DNA of 64,000 nt from Nonomuraea rhodomycinica (GTDB lineage Bacteria; Actinomycetota; Actinomycetes; Streptosporangiales; Streptosporangiaceae), in the NCBI RefSeq assembly GCF_013363995.1, contig NZ_JABWGO010000006.1, forward strand, positions 351,481 through 415,480, written 5' to 3'. The notes under the pieces are model-generated. The model had not been told where the DNA came from and did not search any database. It saw nothing but the letters and a program-made list of their open reading frames with translations. Positions 56,310-64,000 of the stretch are shown here, one piece after another (position 1 is the first letter of the stretch; each line of letters starts with the position of its first letter). The position numbers and the translations under genes were made by a program.

Positions 56310-56324
56310 AAGGCATATTGCCTT
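56310..56324 (+). promoter_or_regulatory. small inverted repeat in the eno leader
   Basis: AAGGCA and TGCCTT flank TAT in the 53 bases before the eno start; TAGGCT at 56301-56306 could be a -10. The role is unclear. Confidence 0.25.
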
Positions 56325-56344
56325 TCGACTTAGGAGCGCATCCC

Positions 56345-57622
<1,278 letters not shown>

Positions 57623-57704
57623 TTTCGGGTACGGTCCCCGCGGCCGCCGATCGACCGCGGGCCCGTGCCCGGGCCCGCCACGCGGGCTCGATGTGAGGGG
57701 GAGC

Positions 57705-58151
57705 ATGGCCAGGAGACCGCAGCTGACCGGCCGGGCCGCCATTCTCGCGGTCGTGGTGTGCGCGATCGCGATGAGCCTCGCCTACCCTGTGCGCGAGTAC
57801 ATCGCCCAGCGCCGCGCCATCGCGGCGCTGCAGGCGGAGAAGGCGCGGGTCGAGGCGGACCGGCGGACGCTGGAGGCGCGGGTGCAGCAGATCCGCGACC
57901 CCAACTGGATCAAGCGCACGGCCAAGGAGCGGCTGCACTACTGCGGCGCCGGCGAGAAGTGCTACGTGGTGATGGACGCCGACGAGGGCAGGACGCCCGC
58001 GACGGTCAAGCAGCCCGCCGCGCCGCCGCCGTGGTACCAGACGCTCTGGCGGTCGGTCGAGGCCGCCGACTCGGGCAAGGGCCACCAGGTGGGCACAGGG
58101 GCGAACCGCGAGGCGGGGATGGGGGAGAAGGAGAGCGTTGGAAAGCCCTGA
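57705..58151 (+). CDS. ftsB: septum formation initiator (FtsB/DivIC family)
   Basis: FtsB-type proteins link FtsL and FtsQ at the division septum. The 148-residue product has a short inner tail, one membrane helix (AAILAVVVCAIAMSLAYPV, about 10-28) and an outer coiled coil (AQRRAIAALQAEKARVEADR), then the family block RDPNWIKRTAKERLHYCGAG. The C-terminal tail is proline/glycine-rich. ATG 57705 is used; GTG 57693 is in frame. It follows eno as in most actinobacteria and overlaps the next gene by 14 bases. Confidence 0.9.
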   Translation: MARRPQLTGRAAILAVVVCAIAMSLAYPVREYIAQRRAIAALQAEKARVEADRRTLEARVQQIRDPNWIKRTAKERLHYCGAGEKCYVVMDADEGRTPATVKQPAAPPPWYQTLWRSVEAADSGKGHQVGTGANREAGMGEKESVGKP

Positions 58152-58662
58152 GAACGAGGCCGGCGAGGGCCGGGTCGCCGAGCGGGACGTGGAGGCGGTG
58201 CGCCGGCAGCTCGGCCGGCCGCCGCGGGGGCTGCGCGCGGTGGCGCACCGCTGCCCGTGCGGCAACCCCGACGTGGTCGAGACCGCGCCGCGCCTGCCGG
58301 ACGGCTCGCCGTTCCCGACCCTGTACTACCTGACCTGCCCGCGGGCGGCCTCGGCGATCGGCACGCTGGAGGGCTCGGGCCTGATGCGGGAGATGCAGGC
58401 CAGGCTGGGCGACGACCCGGAGCTGGCCGCCGCCTACCAGGCCGCGCACGACGACTACGTCGCCAGGCGCGACAAGGCGGCCGAGGACGAGGGCATGGAA
58501 CCGCTTCCTCGTGGCATGCAGAGCACGGGGGGCATGCCGCTGCGGGTCAAGTGCCTGCACGCGCTCGTCGCGCACGAGCTGGCGGTCCCCGGGAGCAACC
58601 CGTTCGGCAGGGAGGCGCTCGATGCCCTCCCCGACTGGTGGAGTGACGGACCATGCGTGTAG
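58138..58662 (+). CDS. DUF501 family protein
   Basis: The 174-residue product has VAHRCPCGNPDVVETAPRLP, FPTLYYLTCPRAASAIGTLE and MPLRVKCLHALVAHELA, the cysteine- and histidine-containing blocks of DUF501 (function unknown). Four cysteines could bind a metal. TTG 58138 has AAGGAG 5 bases upstream. Overlaps with ftsB (14 bases) and ppx (10 bases) show tight coupling. Confidence 0.9.
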   Translation: MESPENEAGEGRVAERDVEAVRRQLGRPPRGLRAVAHRCPCGNPDVVETAPRLPDGSPFPTLYYLTCPRAASAIGTLEGSGLMREMQARLGDDPELAAAYQAAHDDYVARRDKAAEDEGMEPLPRGMQSTGGMPLRVKCLHALVAHELAVPGSNPFGREALDALPDWWSDGPCV

Positions 58663-59597
58663 CCGCCATCGACTGCGGCACCAACTCCGTACGCCTGCTC
58701 ATCGCGGACGTCTCCGACGACACGCTCCACGAGGTGGAGCGGCGGATGGAGATCGTGCGCCTGGGGCAGGGCGTCGACCGGACCGGCCGGCTGGCCGCCG
58801 ACGCGCTGGAGCGCACGTTCGGCGCGATGCGCGGGTACCGCAAGCTGATCGACCAGCACGGTGCCGTGCGCACGAGGGTCGTGGCGACGAGCGCGACGCG
58901 TGACGCGGCCAACCGCGACGAGTTCGCGGCCGGAGTGCGTGAGATCTTCGGTGTGGACCCGGAGGTGGTGACCGGCTCGGAGGAGGCGGAGCTGTCGTTC
59001 ACGGGCGCGACCAGGGGGCTGGTGCGCCTGTCGCCCGAGACCGAGCATCCCCAGGGGCCGATGCCGCCGTACCTCGTGGTGGACATCGGCGGCGGCTCGA
59101 CCGAGTTCGTGCTCGGCTCGGCGCACGCCGAGGCCGCCCTGTCGGTCGACATCGGCTGCGTGCGGCTGACGGAGCGGCACCTGCGCGAGGCCGGCGACCC
59201 GCCGTCCGAGGCCGCGCTGGAGGCCGTGCTGGCCGACATCGACGACGCGCTGGACAAGGTGACCGAGGCGGTGCCGGTGGAGCGGGCGCACACGCTCGTG
59301 GGTCTGGCGGGCTCGGTCACGACGGTCGCGGGCATCGCCCTGGACCTTCCGGAGTACGACCCGGCCCGCATCCACCACGCGCGGATCGACGCCGAGCAGG
59401 TCCACGAGGTGACGCGGCGGCTGCTGGCGATGACCCATGGTGAGCGGGCGGCGATTGCAGTCATGCATCCCGGCCGGGTGGACGTCATCGGCGTGGGGGC
59501 GCTCATCCTGGATCGGATCGTGCGGCGTTTCGCGTTTTCGCAGGTCGTGGTCAGTGAACACGACATCTTGGATGGAATTGCCTGGTCCCTGATCTGA
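58653..59597 (+). CDS. ppx: Ppx/GppA family phosphatase
   Basis: Ppx/GppA enzymes hydrolyse polyphosphate or pppGpp. The 314-residue short form has AAIDCGTNSVRLLIAD (phosphate 1 loop), TRVVATSATRDAANRDEF, VTGSEEAELSFTGA, YLVVDIGGGSTEFVLG (phosphate 2 loop) and LVGLAGSVTTVAGIAL, and lacks the HD-type C-terminal domain. Its ATG overlaps DUF501 by 10 bases. With ppk, mutT1 and CYTH-CHAD 38-42 kb away it belongs to polyphosphate metabolism. Confidence 0.93.
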   Translation: MRVAAIDCGTNSVRLLIADVSDDTLHEVERRMEIVRLGQGVDRTGRLAADALERTFGAMRGYRKLIDQHGAVRTRVVATSATRDAANRDEFAAGVREIFGVDPEVVTGSEEAELSFTGATRGLVRLSPETEHPQGPMPPYLVVDIGGGSTEFVLGSAHAEAALSVDIGCVRLTERHLREAGDPPSEAALEAVLADIDDALDKVTEAVPVERAHTLVGLAGSVTTVAGIALDLPEYDPARIHHARIDAEQVHEVTRRLLAMTHGERAAIAVMHPGRVDVIGVGALILDRIVRRFAFSQVVVSEHDILDGIAWSLI

Positions 59598-59636
59598 AAA
59601 CCCGGTAAATCCGGACATTTCATCTTCGCGTTCGTG

Positions 59637-59667
59637 TTGAGCGTGCAATCAGTTTTGTGCTTAGGTA
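59637..59667 (+). promoter_or_regulatory. promoter candidate of the secreted repeat protein
   Basis: TTGAGC (59637-59642) and TTAGGT (59661-59666) are 18 bases apart in unusually AT-rich DNA, about 100 bases before ATG 59772. Confidence 0.45.
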
Positions 59668-59771
59668 AAGGGGCAAAACGGGGGCTTTGCCATATTGCTG
59701 TGCACAGGTGGTGCCGGCGTGGCGACCGTTCCCGAGCGCATCTTTTCCCTCACGGAATGGAGCACTCTCAC

Positions 59772-61223
59772 ATGAAGTCCTCTCCCTTAGCACGTAAGGC
59801 TGCGGCGTTCGGCGCCTCCGCCACCGTGCTGGCGGGCATGGTCGCGGCGCTGGTCGCCAGCCCGGCCCAGGCCGCCACCCCGGCCGCCGCTCCGGCGCCA
59901 GCCGCCGGCAAGGCGGCCCTGGCCGCCGCCGCGACCGCCTCGAAGGCGCCCAAGGTCTCGATCTCCACGCCGAAGGCCTCCACGGGCGACTACGAGGGGT
60001 CCTGCCCCGTCAACGTGACCGTGTCCTCCAAGATCAAGGTCGCCGTCGACGGCAAGACCACGCTGGCCTACCGCTGGCTGCACGGGGACGGGTCCAAGGG
60101 CAAGATCAAGACGGTCAAGCTCAAGGGCCACGGGGCCAAGTACGTCAAGGTCTCCGAGAAGCTGAAGTTCGAGGAGAACGTCAAGGGCTGGGAGGCCGTC
60201 CAGGTCCTCGGCCCGCGCAAGGCGATCTCCAAGAAGGGCTACTTCTCGGTCAGCTGCCAGAAGCCGATCGTCATCGAGGAGGAGCAGGGCCCCGAGGTCG
60301 AGGCGCGCGTCTGGGCGAGCCCGAGCCGCTACGTCGGCACCTGCGCCACCTCCAGTGACAAGGTCGACTTCACCGGTGTCATCCGGGTCAGCGACCCCGC
60401 CTGGGTGCGGTACCGCTGGGTGCTGAACGGCCGGGTCGTCGACTACGGCCGGACCAAGGTCTACGACAGCAAGCGGGTCGGCTTCGGCATCTCCCCGCGC
60501 GAGAGCCAGCGCGGCTACGCGCAGCTGGAGATCCTCGGTCCGGACCGCACCTCCTCCAACCGGGCCTACTACAAGGTCCTGTGCGAGGACGAGGCCCCGG
60601 CCACCCGGGTCTCGGCCACCGACCTGGTGACCGCGACCAACAACAACAACTGCAAGGTCGGCGCCCACGCCACGGTGAGCTCCACCGGCCGCGCGCGCGT
60701 CGAGTACACGTGGCTGGTCGACGGCAAGGCCGTGGACAGCGGTTACGAGTACTTCTCCGCCGCCGGTTCGCGGACCGTCACGCTCGCGGAGCGGGGTGAC
60801 GCCTCCAAGGGCGGCAAGATCACGCTGATGGTGTCCGGCGCGGGCAGCCACGACTCGATCACGCAGTCGTACGCCGCCTGCCAGGCTCCGAAGCCCACCG
60901 TGTCGGTGTCGGCGGTCTCCCAGACCGGCCAGCGCAACGACATGTGCGCCGACAAGCGCGGCCCCGGCGTGGACTTCAAGGCCACCCTCACCAGCACGGG
61001 TCCCACCACCGTCAAGTACTACTGGCTGGTCAACGGCCAGAAGGACGGCGGCGACCTCACCCGTGAGGTGAACGGCAGCCTCGACGTGACCTGGGGCATC
61101 GGCGGCACGCACAGTGCCACCGAGACCAAGGGCAACATCGAGCTCGTCGTCGTGAGCCCGAACTCGGCCACCTCCGGCAACGCCGCCTTCTCGGCGGTCT
61201 GCCCGAAGCCGGTCGCCGGCTGA
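59772..61223 (+). CDS. secreted protein of four repeated two-cysteine domains
   Basis: I do not recognise a named family. The 483-residue product has a signal peptide (cleavage after AQA, residue 34), an Ala/Pro linker, and four tandem beta-rich domains of about 95-105 residues. Each has a cysteine near its start and end (78/162, 191/271, 294/370, 392/477) and a central aromatic motif: AYRWLHGDG, RYRWVLNGR, EYTWLVDGK, KYYWLVNGQ. This suggests immunoglobulin-like folds with one disulfide each. GGAG lies 9 bases before ATG 59772. A strong terminator follows, so it is transcribed alone, probably to a high level. Confidence 0.85.
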   Translation: MKSSPLARKAAAFGASATVLAGMVAALVASPAQAATPAAAPAPAAGKAALAAAATASKAPKVSISTPKASTGDYEGSCPVNVTVSSKIKVAVDGKTTLAYRWLHGDGSKGKIKTVKLKGHGAKYVKVSEKLKFEENVKGWEAVQVLGPRKAISKKGYFSVSCQKPIVIEEEQGPEVEARVWASPSRYVGTCATSSDKVDFTGVIRVSDPAWVRYRWVLNGRVVDYGRTKVYDSKRVGFGISPRESQRGYAQLEILGPDRTSSNRAYYKVLCEDEAPATRVSATDLVTATNNNNCKVGAHATVSSTGRARVEYTWLVDGKAVDSGYEYFSAAGSRTVTLAERGDASKGGKITLMVSGAGSHDSITQSYAACQAPKPTVSVSAVSQTGQRNDMCADKRGPGVDFKATLTSTGPTTVKYYWLVNGQKDGGDLTREVNGSLDVTWGIGGTHSATETKGNIELVVVSPNSATSGNAAFSAVCPKPVAG

Positions 61224-61249
61224 ACCGCTCGGCACACCGGTTGACCTGA

Positions 61250-61285
61250 ACCGGATGGCGTCCCGTGACGCCATCCGGTTTTCTC
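61250..61285 (+). terminator. rho-independent terminator
   Basis: AACCGGATGGCGTC (61250-61263) and its perfect complement (61268-61281) flank a 4-base loop and are followed by TTCT. This 14-bp stem lies 26 bases after the secreted-protein stop. Confidence 0.88.
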
Positions 61286-61325
61286 TTGTTGGCAGTACTG
61301 CGCAAACCACAGTAGTGTGCGATGC

Positions 61326-61652
61326 GTGGATAGCACCCAGCTCCTCAAGGGCGTCCTCGACCTGGCCGTCCTCGCGGTCCTGGCGGAGCGCGACGGCTAC
61401 GGCTACGACGTCGTACGCCGGCTGCGCGAGGCGGGGCTGGAGGAAGTGGGCGACGCCTCCGTCTACGGCACGCTCCGCAGGCTCTTCAAGGCGGGCGCGC
61501 TCAACTCCTACGTGGTGGCCTCCGACGAGGGGCCGCACCGCAAGTACTACGGGCTGAACGACACCGGCAGGCGCATGTACGCCTCCTACGCCGGGATCTG
61601 GGCCTCGTTCGCCGCCACCATGGCTTCCCTGGTCAAGGAGGGACACGCATGA
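61326..61652 (+). CDS. PadR family transcriptional regulator
   Basis: The 108-residue product is a short PadR regulator: DSTQLLKGVLDLAVLAVLAE, GYGYDVVRRLREAGLEEVGD, ASVYGTLRRLFKAGAL and HRKYYGLNDTGRRM. TTGGCA (61293-61298) and TAGTGT (61313-61318) are 18... bases apart at most by my count and place the transcription start beside GTG 61326, so a leaderless mRNA is likely. GCAGTACTGC (palindrome) overlaps the -35 and may be its operator. The stop overlaps the next gene (ATGA). Confidence 0.9.
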   Translation: MDSTQLLKGVLDLAVLAVLAERDGYGYDVVRRLREAGLEEVGDASVYGTLRRLFKAGALNSYVVASDEGPHRKYYGLNDTGRRMYASYAGIWASFAATMASLVKEGHA

Positions 61653-62671
61653 CAAGCATCGCAGCGTACGCGCAGGCCGTACGGGATGCCCTGGCCGGCC
61701 ACCCGGACCGGGAGGAGCTGCTGGAGGACCTGGACGACCACCTGACGGAGATCGCGGCCGAGTCGGACGTGCCGCTGGAGGAGCGACTGGGCCCGCCGGC
61801 CGCCTACGCGGAGGAGCTCGCGGCCGCCTACGGGGGCCGGCCGGCGGGCCGCCAGAGACGCCGCCTGGACCTCCGCAGGCGGCTGGGCGACCTCCACGCC
61901 ACGCTGCTCCGGCAGGCGCCCTACCGCGCTCTGGTGGGCTTCCTGCCCGACTTACGGCCGGGCTGGTGGCTGCTGCGCGGCTACGTCGTCGCCCTGCTGG
62001 TGCTCAACCTCGCGGGCGGCGGCCATGACCACATCGCTCCCGTGAACCCCGGCGAGTGGGTGGTGGTCGTCGCGATCGTCTGCGCGTCGGTGTGGTTCGG
62101 CAGGCGGGCCCGCGACCGGGCGGCGCGCCTGCTGGCCGTCGCCGTCAACGTGGTGGCCGGGCTGGGGCTGTTCGGCGGCTTCGTGACCGCCGGGCATCTC
62201 GCCGGCTACCAGGAGGAACTGCAGAGCATCCGGGCGGACCCCCGCGTCATCATGGAGACCGCCTCGGGGGTGGACGGCGAGGTCTACAACATCAAGCCGT
62301 ACGCCAAGGACGGCACTCCGCTGACCGACGTCTACCTCTACGACCAGGACGGCAACCCGGTCGTCACCCACCCCGAGAACTACGGCTACAGCGTCGACCG
62401 GTCCTGCGGCGAGGTCATCCTCAACCGTTACCCGCTGCCGCTGGTCGCCGACGAGGGCACCACCGGGGAGTCCGGCGTCACCCGCGCTGCCCCGTGCCCC
62501 TCGGTCTCGCCGGCCTCGCCGATGCCGAGCGTGCCGCCGACGCGGCCGGAGACGACGGCCGACGTCACGGCCACGCCGACCCCCGCCGAGGAGAACCCCG
62601 CCGACGAGACCCCCACCGACGACCCCACCGGCAAGCCCGCCGCCACGCCCACGCCGAAGCGGTCCCACTGA
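61649..62671 (+). CDS. HAAS-domain membrane protein, PadR partner
   Basis: The 340-residue product starts with a helical HAAS-type domain (YAQAVRDALAGHPDREELLE, LDDHLTEIAAE, PAAYAEELAAAYG), which is known to pair with PadR regulators. Four membrane helices follow (for example GYVVALLVLNLAGGGH, WVVVVAIVCASVWFG, LAVAVNVVAGLGLFGGFV), then an outer domain (IKPYAKDGTPLTDVYLYDQD, one of two cysteines in DRSCGEVILN) and a Pro/Thr-rich tail. ATG 61649 overlaps the padR stop, so both are made together; it may sense envelope stress. Confidence 0.82.
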   Translation: MTSIAAYAQAVRDALAGHPDREELLEDLDDHLTEIAAESDVPLEERLGPPAAYAEELAAAYGGRPAGRQRRRLDLRRRLGDLHATLLRQAPYRALVGFLPDLRPGWWLLRGYVVALLVLNLAGGGHDHIAPVNPGEWVVVVAIVCASVWFGRRARDRAARLLAVAVNVVAGLGLFGGFVTAGHLAGYQEELQSIRADPRVIMETASGVDGEVYNIKPYAKDGTPLTDVYLYDQDGNPVVTHPENYGYSVDRSCGEVILNRYPLPLVADEGTTGESGVTRAAPCPSVSPASPMPSVPPTRPETTADVTATPTPAEENPADETPTDDPTGKPAATPTPKRSH

Positions 62672-62689
62672 TCGGGCACCATCGGAGGC

Positions 62690-63484
62690 ATGAGCTTCGT
62701 ACCTCCCGGCACCGGATGGCCCGGCGACCCGGCGACCGCTGACACACCGGTCGCCCAGGACCCCGCGGACGTGCGCCGCCTCGCCGCCACCAGCAGCACC
62801 CTCGCGGAGCTCACGGCCCGGCAGTCCGTCTGCCGCGCCTGTCCCCGCCTGGTGGAGTGGCGCGAAGAGGTCGCCCGGGTGAGGCGGCGCGCGTTCGCGG
62901 ACGAGACGTACTGGGGGCGGCCGGTCCCGGGATGGGGTGACGAGCACCCGCGGATCCTCGTCACCGGGCTCGCCCCCGCCGCCCACGGGGGCAACCGGAC
63001 CGGCCGCATCTTCACCGGAGACCGCAGCGGCGACTGGCTGTTCGCCTCGCTGCACCGGTGCGGCCTGGCCGCCCAGGAGACGAGCACGCACGCGGGCGAC
63101 GGACAGCGGCTGATCGGCACGCGGGTGGTGGCCTCGGTGCGGTGCGCGCCGCCCGCCAACAAGCCGACCCCCGAGGAGAAGGCCGCCTGCTTCCCGTGGC
63201 TGACGCGGGAGATCCGGCTGACCGCGCCGTCGGTGCGGGTGATCGTGGCGCTCGGCGGCTACGCCTGGCAGGCCGGGTGGCCCGCGCTGAAGGAGGCCGG
63301 GTACACCCTGCCGCGGGTCAGGCCGCCGTTCGGGCACGGGGCGGAGGTCGAGATCGCGTACGACGGCACGCCGGTGACGCTGCTCGGCTGCTACCACCCC
63401 AGCCAGCAGAACACGTTCACCGGCCGCGTGACCGCCCGGATGCTCGACGACGTCTTCCTGCGGGCCCGCGAGCTGTCGATGTGA
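62690..63484 (+). CDS. family 5 uracil-DNA glycosylase (UdgB type)
   Basis: UdgB removes uracil and some deaminated purines from DNA. The 264-residue protein has SVCRACPRLVEWREEVARVR with iron-sulfur cysteines, LVTGLAPAAHGGNRTGRIFT (active-site motif 1, family 5 form with alanine in place of the catalytic acid), SVRCAPPANKPT with a further cysteine, and LLGCYHPSQQNTFTGR (motif 3). ATG 62690. It stands alone between the PadR pair and ndh. Confidence 0.93.
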   Translation: MSFVPPGTGWPGDPATADTPVAQDPADVRRLAATSSTLAELTARQSVCRACPRLVEWREEVARVRRRAFADETYWGRPVPGWGDEHPRILVTGLAPAAHGGNRTGRIFTGDRSGDWLFASLHRCGLAAQETSTHAGDGQRLIGTRVVASVRCAPPANKPTPEEKAACFPWLTREIRLTAPSVRVIVALGGYAWQAGWPALKEAGYTLPRVRPPFGHGAEVEIAYDGTPVTLLGCYHPSQQNTFTGRVTARMLDDVFLRARELSM

Positions 63485-63531
63485 CGCGTTGCATTGGTCA
63501 CGGATTGGAGTTTTCGGGGCACCCTGACATA

Positions 63532-63555
63532 AGCTTGTGAATGCTTTCACAAGCT
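63532..63555. promoter_or_regulatory. Rex operator upstream of ndh
   Basis: AGCTTGTGAA (63532-63541) and TTCACAAGCT (63546-63555) form a perfect 10-bp inverted repeat around TGCT. The core TTGTGAA-N4-TTCACAA matches the Rex consensus exactly. TTGGAG (63505-63510) and CATAAG (63528-63533), 17 bases apart, are promoter candidates, so bound Rex would cover the -10 and start region. It lies 22 bases before ATG 63577. Confidence 0.85.
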
Positions 63556-63576
63556 CTTCGAGGGATGGGCCTCACG

Positions 63577-64000
63577 ATGAACAAGCACATCTTGATCGTC
63601 GGCGGTGGTTACGTCGGCCTGTACACCGCTCTGCGCCTCCAGCGCAAGCTCGGCCACGAACTGCGCAACGGCGAGGCCAGCATCACGATCATCGACCCCC
63701 AGTCCTACATGACCTACCAGCCGTTCCTGCCGGAGGCCGCGGCGGGCAACCTGTCGCCCCGGCACATGGTCGCGCCCCTGCGCCGGGTGCTGCCCAAGGT
63801 GCGGATCCTCAACGGCACGGTGACGGAGGTGGACCACGCCGCCCGCGTGGTGACCTTCCAGCCCGCCGAGGGCGAGGCGCGCAAGGTCTCCTACGACGTC
63901 ATCGTGATGGCCGCCGGCTCCATCTCGCGGACGCTGCCGATCCCCGGCCTCACCGACATCGGCATCGGCTTCAAGACCGTCGGCGAGGCCATCGCACTGC
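63577..64000 (+). CDS. ndh: type II NADH dehydrogenase, N-terminal part (partial)
   Basis: NDH-2 passes electrons from NADH to quinone without pumping protons. The first 141 residues, to the window end, show the FAD-binding MNKHILIVGGGYVGLYTALR, ITIIDPQSYMTYQPFLPEAA, RHMVAPLRRVLPKVRIL and VIVMAAGSISRTLPIPGL, all as in actinobacterial Ndh. ATG 63577 is 10 or so bases after GAGGGATG; ATG 63565 is in frame. The Rex site in front indicates control by the NADH/NAD ratio. Confidence 0.93.
   Translation, partial: MNKHILIVGGGYVGLYTALRLQRKLGHELRNGEASITIIDPQSYMTYQPFLPEAAAGNLSPRHMVAPLRRVLPKVRILNGTVTEVDHAARVVTFQPAEGEARKVSYDVIVMAAGSISRTLPIPGLTDIGIGFKTVGEAIAL

Noticed and set aside
57623..57704. terminator between eno and ftsB
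   Set aside because: Several overlapping GC-rich self-complementary stretches exist, but no single dominant stem, and the genes are usually cotranscribed.

Overview
The window is very GC-rich actinobacterial DNA with frequent GTG starts, GTGA/ATGA cistron overlaps, and the conserved gene sets metG-tatD-rsmA-ispE-ABC-F, tRNA-Gln-glmU-prs-rplY-pth, mfd-(SurA-like)-mazG and eno-ftsB-DUF501-ppx. Gene content and style suggest a Streptosporangiales-type filamentous actinomycete (inference; no 16S gene is present).

Layout. 1-5.3 kb: end of metG, tatD, a secreted FG-GAP protein coupled to a membrane Ser/Thr kinase, and rsmA. 5.3-12.2 kb: an accessory block (NlpC/P60 hydrolase, two GNATs, a secreted serine beta-lactamase-like protein, an unknown small protein, an arginase-fold protein) separating rsmA from ispE, which are usually close neighbours; it is rich in minisatellites. 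12.2-23.2 kb: ispE, ABC-F ATPase, divergent marR/tam, a polyphosphate neighbourhood (CYTH-CHAD protein, mutT1, ppk), a TetR regulator with a charged coiled-coil tail, and an acyl-CoA desaturase. 23.4-27.5 kb: tRNA-Gln and glmU-prs-rplY-pth.

27.5-47.2 kb is the most striking region. It holds a complete set for making and using PAPS (cysD, cysN, an ATP-sulfurylase-like/APS-kinase fusion, cysQ for PAP removal), three dissimilar sulfotransferases, and a Wzx/Wzy-type polysaccharide set: polyprenyl-phosphate sugar transferase, GT2, WecG/TagA-type glycosyltransferase, flippase, polymerase/ligase and chain-length protein. A GH26-like lipoprotein, a TauE/SafE permease and an APH-fold kinase accompany them. 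No sulfite-forming or sulfite-reducing genes are present. I infer a sulfated exopolysaccharide locus. The first sulfotransferase gene is joined to the next glycosyltransferase gene by two 16-codon mini-cistrons created by an exact 47-bp tandem repeat that keeps every ATGA overlap.

47.2-64 kb: a methyltransferase, a cupin, mfd, a SurA-like lipoprotein, mazG, a second receptor Ser/Thr kinase with a beta-propeller-like ectodomain, eno-ftsB-DUF501-ppx, a secreted protein of four repeated two-cysteine domains with a clear terminator, a probably leaderless padR with its HAAS-type membrane partner, a family-5 uracil-DNA glycosylase, and the start of ndh behind a near-ideal Rex operator. There are no rRNA genes, CRISPR arrays, insertion sequences or phage genes. 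The region contains an unusual number of short tandem repeats, mostly between genes.
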